Origin: Microvenator marinus
Lineage (GTDB): Bacteria; Myxococcota_A; Bradymonadia; Bradymonadales; Bradymonadaceae
Direction: 5' to 3'
Length of the DNA stretch: 64,000 nt
Assembly (NCBI RefSeq): GCF_007993755.1
Contig: NZ_CP042467.1
Location: 2,814,001 to 2,878,000 of the forward strand
The notes beneath the pieces are model-generated. The model was given only the letters and a program-made list of their open reading frames with translations. It was not told the DNA's origin and ran no database searches. Each line of letters starts with the position of its first letter. The stretch's first letter is position 1. A program made the translations under genes and the position numbers. Positions 60,211 through 64,000 of the stretch are shown in pieces.

Positions 60211-61257
60211 TTAGAGTGTATAGACGATTGAATTTGGTAGGCCATCGTGAGGCCAATCGGCCGGTGGCGTCTGGAGCTCGCCGGGTCCACAAACCCTCGT
60301 GAACCCAGACGCTAAGATTTGGGCGGCCCATTCCTTCTCATCGCTTGCCAAAAGCGCTACGCCCTGGCGATTTCGAGACGCGAGCTCCACTTTTGAAAGT
60401 GCCTCATCCAGAGTTCCCGCAACGTAGATTCCGACACTTTGAAGCCCAGGCGCATCGCCCCGAAAACTCCCGCTAGAAATGGTGGTCCACCCGATCCCGG
60501 CACCCCAAACTCGGCCCTTTAACTCAGCTACACCCTTTGCCTGCGCGCGCTTTGCGGCGCTGGATGCATCAATCTGGACAGCTCCAAACTCCTTCTCCAC
60601 GTCCGCGATTTTCTCGGCGAGCACCCCTGCAAAAGTTTGAGCCCCAGCCACCGACCCCACCCAGAAGAGAGCTCGTACCGAGAAGCATCCTTGTTGGCGC
60701 CAGAGCACAACGTCTTGGGCAATTTTTTGAGCCGCATCATGCGCATCCAAGATTGCCGCTTCTTCAAGAATCACCACGCTCACACGATGTCCGTAGCCCA
60801 CAACACGAGTGCTTGGGGACACCAAATTCTTTACGTCTTCGATGGTTTCATCCGAGCCACTGACGACCAGAATATCGGCTTCTTTCCAGAGGTTTTCCGG
60901 TGAGTTGGCCGTGAATTGTGCAACGCAACACGGTGCGTGTGCACATGCAAAACGCGTAAAGTTCTGAAGGCGACTTGAGCCTTTAATGACCTGAGTTTCA
61001 ACGCCTGCGGCGGCTGCGTAGAGCACGGGCGTGATACCCGCCCCCGGAAGAGCTGGCCAGATATGGGCGACCTGTTTTGCTACGGCTTCGGGCCGCTCGC
61101 GCTCAACCTCGGCGAAAATCGCATCCACATCCCAAGTCTTGGCGTGGCGTGAGAATCCTGCATCCACCATCGGGCGCGGCCATCCATCGGCCACGACCGC
61201 GGCGCGTGCTTCCTCGCTCAGGAGCTTCTCCACCCAGTTCTTAAGGGCATCTCGCAT
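60211..61257 (-). CDS. LuxC-type acyl-CoA reductase
   Basis: 348-residue member of the LuxC family (PF05893), which reduces acyl-CoA or acyl-enzyme to fatty aldehyde with NADPH. The nucleophile lies in DVVLWRQQGCFSVRALFWVG (Cys191), and the C-terminal family block reads GFTRVCGPGELQTPPADWPHDG. VVGYGHRVSVVIL and SGSDETIEDVKN also fit. It is shorter than light-organ LuxC (about 480). LuxE, LuxD and luciferase are absent, so it is not bioluminescence. ATGA overlap with the permease gene upstream; 48 bp separate it from the transporter gene downstream. Confidence 0.87.
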   Translation of the reverse strand: MRDALKNWVEKLLSEEARAAVVADGWPRPMVDAGFSRHAKTWDVDAIFAEVERERPEAVAKQVAHIWPALPGAGITPVLYAAAAGVETQVIKGSSRLQNFTRFACAHAPCCVAQFTANSPENLWKEADILVVSGSDETIEDVKNLVSPSTRVVGYGHRVSVVILEEAAILDAHDAAQKIAQDVVLWRQQGCFSVRALFWVGSVAGAQTFAGVLAEKIADVEKEFGAVQIDASSAAKRAQAKGVAELKGRVWGAGIGWTTISSGSFRGDAPGLQSVGIYVAGTLDEALSKVELASRNRQGVALLASDEKEWAAQILASGFTRVCGPGELQTPPADWPHDGLPNSIVYTL

Positions 61258-62009
61258 CAGTAACGTTGACGGCGCAAAATGAACCAGGCGCCAAAGAGGA
61301 AGAGCACCGAAAAGGCCGCGAGCGGCATGAGTTTCCCAACCGCGGTGAGTTCGGATCCGCCGCTATCTGCGAACTCGAGCATACTTTCGTAACCCCATCG
61401 GGAAGGCATCAGATTGAAGACCCAGCGGCTAGCGCCTTCAAAATTGTCTTTGTCGATGGAAAACTCACTGAAGAGAATCTGAGGCAGAATCACCAAAGGC
61501 ACTAGGCCCACCGCATAATCGCTGCGGCGAACGCTCGACGAGATAAGAAGCCCAAGGCATGTGCCACAAAGCGCTGAAAAGAGCAGATTTATGATCGACC
61601 AACCCACCGGCACGCGCGTGTCCACAAATTTGTGGATGATCACCGCGTAGATTACGACCTGAACCACGTTGAGCAGGGCCAGAACCCTCGCCTTGGAATA
61701 GAGATAGGATGCGACGTTCAGGTTGAACATGCGCTCGCGCAAAAAGAGGGCGCGCTCCTTGACCACTTCTCGGCACGAATCCATACAGCCGAGCCAGATC
61801 ACGGATAGCGTCATCACGAAGTATAATGCGGGCGTACCGCTCTCCACATTCCCCCAAACCATGACGGCAAGCGCGGCCAAAATCGGGGCCTGCGAGAGCA
61901 AAAGCAGCGTGTTCTTCCAGTCAGCGAGCACGGTTTCGAGGTATCGATCGGCGAGCACTGCGCCTTGGAACCAGTCGATAAACCCCTTCTTTTCTTTCGC
62001 GTCGCTCAT
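61257..62009 (-). CDS. ABC-2-type membrane protein, paralogue of the FHA-transporter membrane half
   Basis: 250-residue protein with six predicted membrane helices and no ATPase. Its sequence follows the membrane half of the neighbouring FHA transporter: SQAPILA, IWLGC, CREVV, FLRERMFNLNV, YLYSK, GLVPLVILPQILF and SRWGYES each line up with VQAPIIA, IWFGC, AREIV, YRRERMVNLSV, YVLSK, ALVPLLLIPQVIL and SRWAFEG. A heterodimer of this subunit with the FHA-ABC half is the simplest reading. Coupled by ATGA to the acyl-CoA reductase gene; 9 bp after the membrane protein gene. Confidence 0.85.
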   Translation of the reverse strand: MSDAKEKKGFIDWFQGAVLADRYLETVLADWKNTLLLLSQAPILAALAVMVWGNVESGTPALYFVMTLSVIWLGCMDSCREVVKERALFLRERMFNLNVASYLYSKARVLALLNVVQVVIYAVIIHKFVDTRVPVGWSIINLLFSALCGTCLGLLISSSVRRSDYAVGLVPLVILPQILFSEFSIDKDNFEGASRWVFNLMPSRWGYESMLEFADSGGSELTAVGKLMPLAAFSVLFLFGAWFILRRQRY

Positions 62010-62018
62010 TGATTCGCC

Positions 62019-62909
62019 TCAAGGACTGCTGAAGAGTCTGCCACCACGACGCCTGAGTTCCAACTCTTTTTCAAAAGCAGCACGTCTCGCGGCTTCTTTC
62101 TTGGCGTGTTCTTCGGCATCTTTCTTCGCAGCGTCATCCATCGCCTTGTTAAAATCGAAGGACTCACGGTCTTCGGTTTTGACCCACTGACCATCCTCTT
62201 GAAGCCAGAGAATATGTTCGCCATTGATATCGTATTTGGCGCGCCCCGCGGCGATTTCCTCCTCGATGTCGATTTCTTTGGCGTTCGCAAGAGCGCTCAA
62301 CAACTCTCCCATCTCATCGCCGATCAACTTTTGTTCGGAGTAGAATTCAGGCTCTTGGGCCTCGAAATCATAGGTCTCTCGGACCATGGTGGAGGTGTTG
62401 TAGAAGGAAGTCCGCAGATCCGTGAGGTGGTACTGATAATGTGAACTAGGAGCCTCCACGCTTATTGCGCCAAGTGGAAGCCCAACCAAGGCCACCAGGG
62501 CAGACGCGATGCTGAAACTGTATTTATGGGATCTCGTGGTCCAGCGAGCAATAGCCCAAACGACCGCCATCGCACCTATGATGGTCAACCAGGGGATGAA
62601 ATAGATGGGATTCATATGAAGTTCGAATTGAATCCAGGTGACGAGCATCGGCACGAACCATGCCGCCATGCCAAGCAGGAAGGACTTGAGCGGGAAATCC
62701 GCCAATTCTTCTAAGAGTCCAGCGTCCCCACGGCGTTTGATCACCAGGGTTTGTAGAATTGCAGCTAGCAAGATCACGAGAACCCCGAAGCCGAACATCG
62801 GTAGATTCTCAAGCTCGACACCCTCAATTGCATCTTGAATGGTGTTTCGAGCACCTAAGAAGACCAGGAAGGCCCCGATCAGATACGTAAACAAGTAGAC
62901 TACGCCCAT
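62019..62909 (-). CDS. Membrane protein of the FHA-transporter operon, function unknown
   Basis: 296 residues with about five membrane segments in the first 160 residues (for example VVYLFTYLIGAFLVFLGA, MFGFGVLVILLAAILQTLV, FLLGMAAWFVPMLVTWI, LTIIGAMAVVWAIA, FSIASALVALVGLPLGA), then a soluble part (165-255) with HILWLQEDGQWVKTEDRESF and a charged C-terminal coiled coil (AAKKDAEEHAKKEAARRAAF). No family is recognised. First gene of the five-gene operon, divergent from the adenosine deaminase gene. Confidence 0.72.
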   Translation of the reverse strand: MGVVYLFTYLIGAFLVFLGARNTIQDAIEGVELENLPMFGFGVLVILLAAILQTLVIKRRGDAGLLEELADFPLKSFLLGMAAWFVPMLVTWIQFELHMNPIYFIPWLTIIGAMAVVWAIARWTTRSHKYSFSIASALVALVGLPLGAISVEAPSSHYQYHLTDLRTSFYNTSTMVRETYDFEAQEPEFYSEQKLIGDEMGELLSALANAKEIDIEEEIAAGRAKYDINGEHILWLQEDGQWVKTEDRESFDFNKAMDDAAKKDAEEHAKKEAARRAAFEKELELRRRGGRLFSSP

Positions 62910-63014
62910 AACACCTCAATCATGTGGGGTGACAATACAGCCCGAATATGAAGTTGACTAGTCGATGTGGGTCGCCCGTGCTAGAGAGCGCTGAGCTAAA
63001 AATGAGGTCTTGTC

Positions 63015-64000
63015 ATGAAAGTCACACGCGAATTTATTGAGAAGATGCCCAAGACGGATCTTCACGTCCATCTCGATGGGAGTCTTCGTTTATCTACGAT
63101 TTTGGATCTGGCGCAGCAGCAAGGTGTGGCGCTGCCGGAAAACCCTAAGGATGAGAAGGCGCTCGCGAAGGTGATTCGCATGGGCGCAATCTGCGAAGAT
63201 CTTCGCGACTATCTCAAGGCGTTCGATATCACGCTGAGCGTGCTTCAGACTGAGGAGTCGCTCTACCGCGCGGCCTTTGAGCTTGCCGAGGACGCTGCGA
63301 AGGAGAACGTGCGTTATATGGAGGTTCGTTATTCGCCCCTCCTTCATACGCGCAACGGGCTGAGCTTCCCGGTGATTGTGGAGGCTGTGGCTGAGGGTTT
63401 GCGCGAAGCGAAGCGTAAATACGGCATCATGACCGGCCAGATCATCTGCGGGATTCGGCATATCACGCCGGAGTCCTCGTTGCGTCTGGCTGAGCTTTGC
63501 GTGGCGTTCAAGCACCGCGGTGTGGTGGGGTTTGACCTCGCCGGCGCCGAGGCTGATAACCCTCCAAAGGATCATCAGGCGGCCTTCGATCTGATCCGAA
63601 ACAATAACGTCAACCTCACGATTCATGCCGGAGAGGCCTACGGCCCCGAGAGCATCCACCAGGCGATTCATATGTGCGGCGCCCACCGAATCGGGCACGG
63701 CACGCGCCTTCGCGAGGACGGCGATCTTCTGAACTTCGTCAACGATCACCGCATTCCTCTTGAGGTTTGTGTGACGTCCAACGTGCAGACTCGGGCGTGC
63801 GATAGTTTTGAATCGCATCCTCTTCCGTTCTACATGTCGTACGGGATCCGCTGCACGATCAATACGGATAACCGGCTCGTGACGGATACGACGATGACCG
63901 AGGAGTTCTGGCGTTGCGTTCAGCACTACAACCTTGGCGTTGGCGACTTGCGAAAGCTCATGATCGACGGCTTTAAATCGAGCTTTATGCCGTACCGAAA
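63015..64000 (+). CDS. add: Adenosine deaminase (3' end outside the window)
   Basis: Zinc hydrolase converting adenosine to inosine in purine salvage. 328 residues are visible before the right edge. PKTDLHVHLDGSLR carries the first zinc His pair, EVRYSPLLH and VGFDLAGAE (substrate and Glu), LTIHAGEAYGPESIH (zinc His and catalytic Glu), HRIGHGTRL (general-base His) and INTDNR (the SD/TDD metal Asp position). Start ATG at 63015; no strong ribosome site. The gene is divergent from the FHA-transporter operon. Confidence 0.95.
   Translation, partial: MKVTREFIEKMPKTDLHVHLDGSLRLSTILDLAQQQGVALPENPKDEKALAKVIRMGAICEDLRDYLKAFDITLSVLQTEESLYRAAFELAEDAAKENVRYMEVRYSPLLHTRNGLSFPVIVEAVAEGLREAKRKYGIMTGQIICGIRHITPESSLRLAELCVAFKHRGVVGFDLAGAEADNPPKDHQAAFDLIRNNNVNLTIHAGEAYGPESIHQAIHMCGAHRIGHGTRLREDGDLLNFVNDHRIPLEVCVTSNVQTRACDSFESHPLPFYMSYGIRCTINTDNRLVTDTTMTEEFWRCVQHYNLGVGDLRKLMIDGFKSSFMPYR

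Noticed and set aside
63090-63926. Minus-strand frame of 278 codons
   Set aside because: Antisense of the adenosine deaminase gene, whose active-site motifs are all on the plus strand.

Overview
This 64 kb window looks like a chromosomal segment of a predatory-type deltaproteobacterium of the Myxococcota/Bradymonadia sort. That is an inference, from moderate to high G+C by eye, a very high density of predicted lipoproteins (about 20 of roughly 60 genes), collagen-like Gly-X-Y lipoproteins, Cys-rich modular lipoproteins, a MYXO-CTERM-like sorting tag, and NtrC-type and FHA-type regulation. I saw no rRNA, tRNA, CRISPR array, insertion sequence or prophage. Genes are tightly packed, very often joined by 4-nt ATGA overlaps.

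Left part (1-11 kb): a minus-strand cusCBA-type heavy-metal efflux operon (the pump gene runs off the left edge) preceded by two tandem 16-bp palindromes; a Cys-containing lipoprotein; a scarred locus with pieces that resemble an Rpn-type nuclease gene; a four-gene unit with two lipoproteins, a fused GNAT protein and a TadV/CpaA-type prepilin peptidase; and a thiS-thiG-thiE thiamine operon.

Middle-left (10-26 kb): a DUF4105 membrane protein, a large lipoprotein coupled to an RCC1-repeat lipoprotein, a LuxR-type regulator with two HTH domains, a two-gene operon of collagen-like lipoproteins closed by a clear terminator, then a plus-strand run of an EGF-like lipoprotein, a CPBP protease, an acyl-CoA-binding protein and a 1300-residue protein that seems to join two exported proteins end to end. 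A gene-poor patch (24.95-25.6 kb) carries a second copy of the leader and of the coding fragment seen at 5.1-5.5 kb.

Middle (26-40 kb): a DUF1592/DUF1552 pair, an NtrC-like activator with a degenerate receiver downstream of two GT4 glycosyltransferases, a plus-strand block (two small exported proteins, gltX, a TPR lipoprotein, folK), and two minus-strand lipoproteins, one ending in a LAS/M15-like peptidase domain.

Right part (40-64 kb): a Flp pilin gene behind a perfect sigma-54 promoter; a lipoprotein / 71-residue protein / larE operon; coaD, an aminotransferase and a ROK kinase on the plus strand; a six-gene minus-strand operon (DUF4920 lipoprotein, tRNA methyltransferase, small lipoprotein, TPR protein, PQQ-type sugar dehydrogenase, M74 murein endopeptidase); two large modular lipoproteins; and a five-gene operon that puts a triple-FHA ABCG-like transporter, a transmembrane-only paralogue of its membrane half, a LuxC-type acyl-CoA reductase, a membrane protein and an amidohydrolase together. 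This last operon is the best candidate for an undescribed system. A partial adenosine deaminase gene runs off the right edge.
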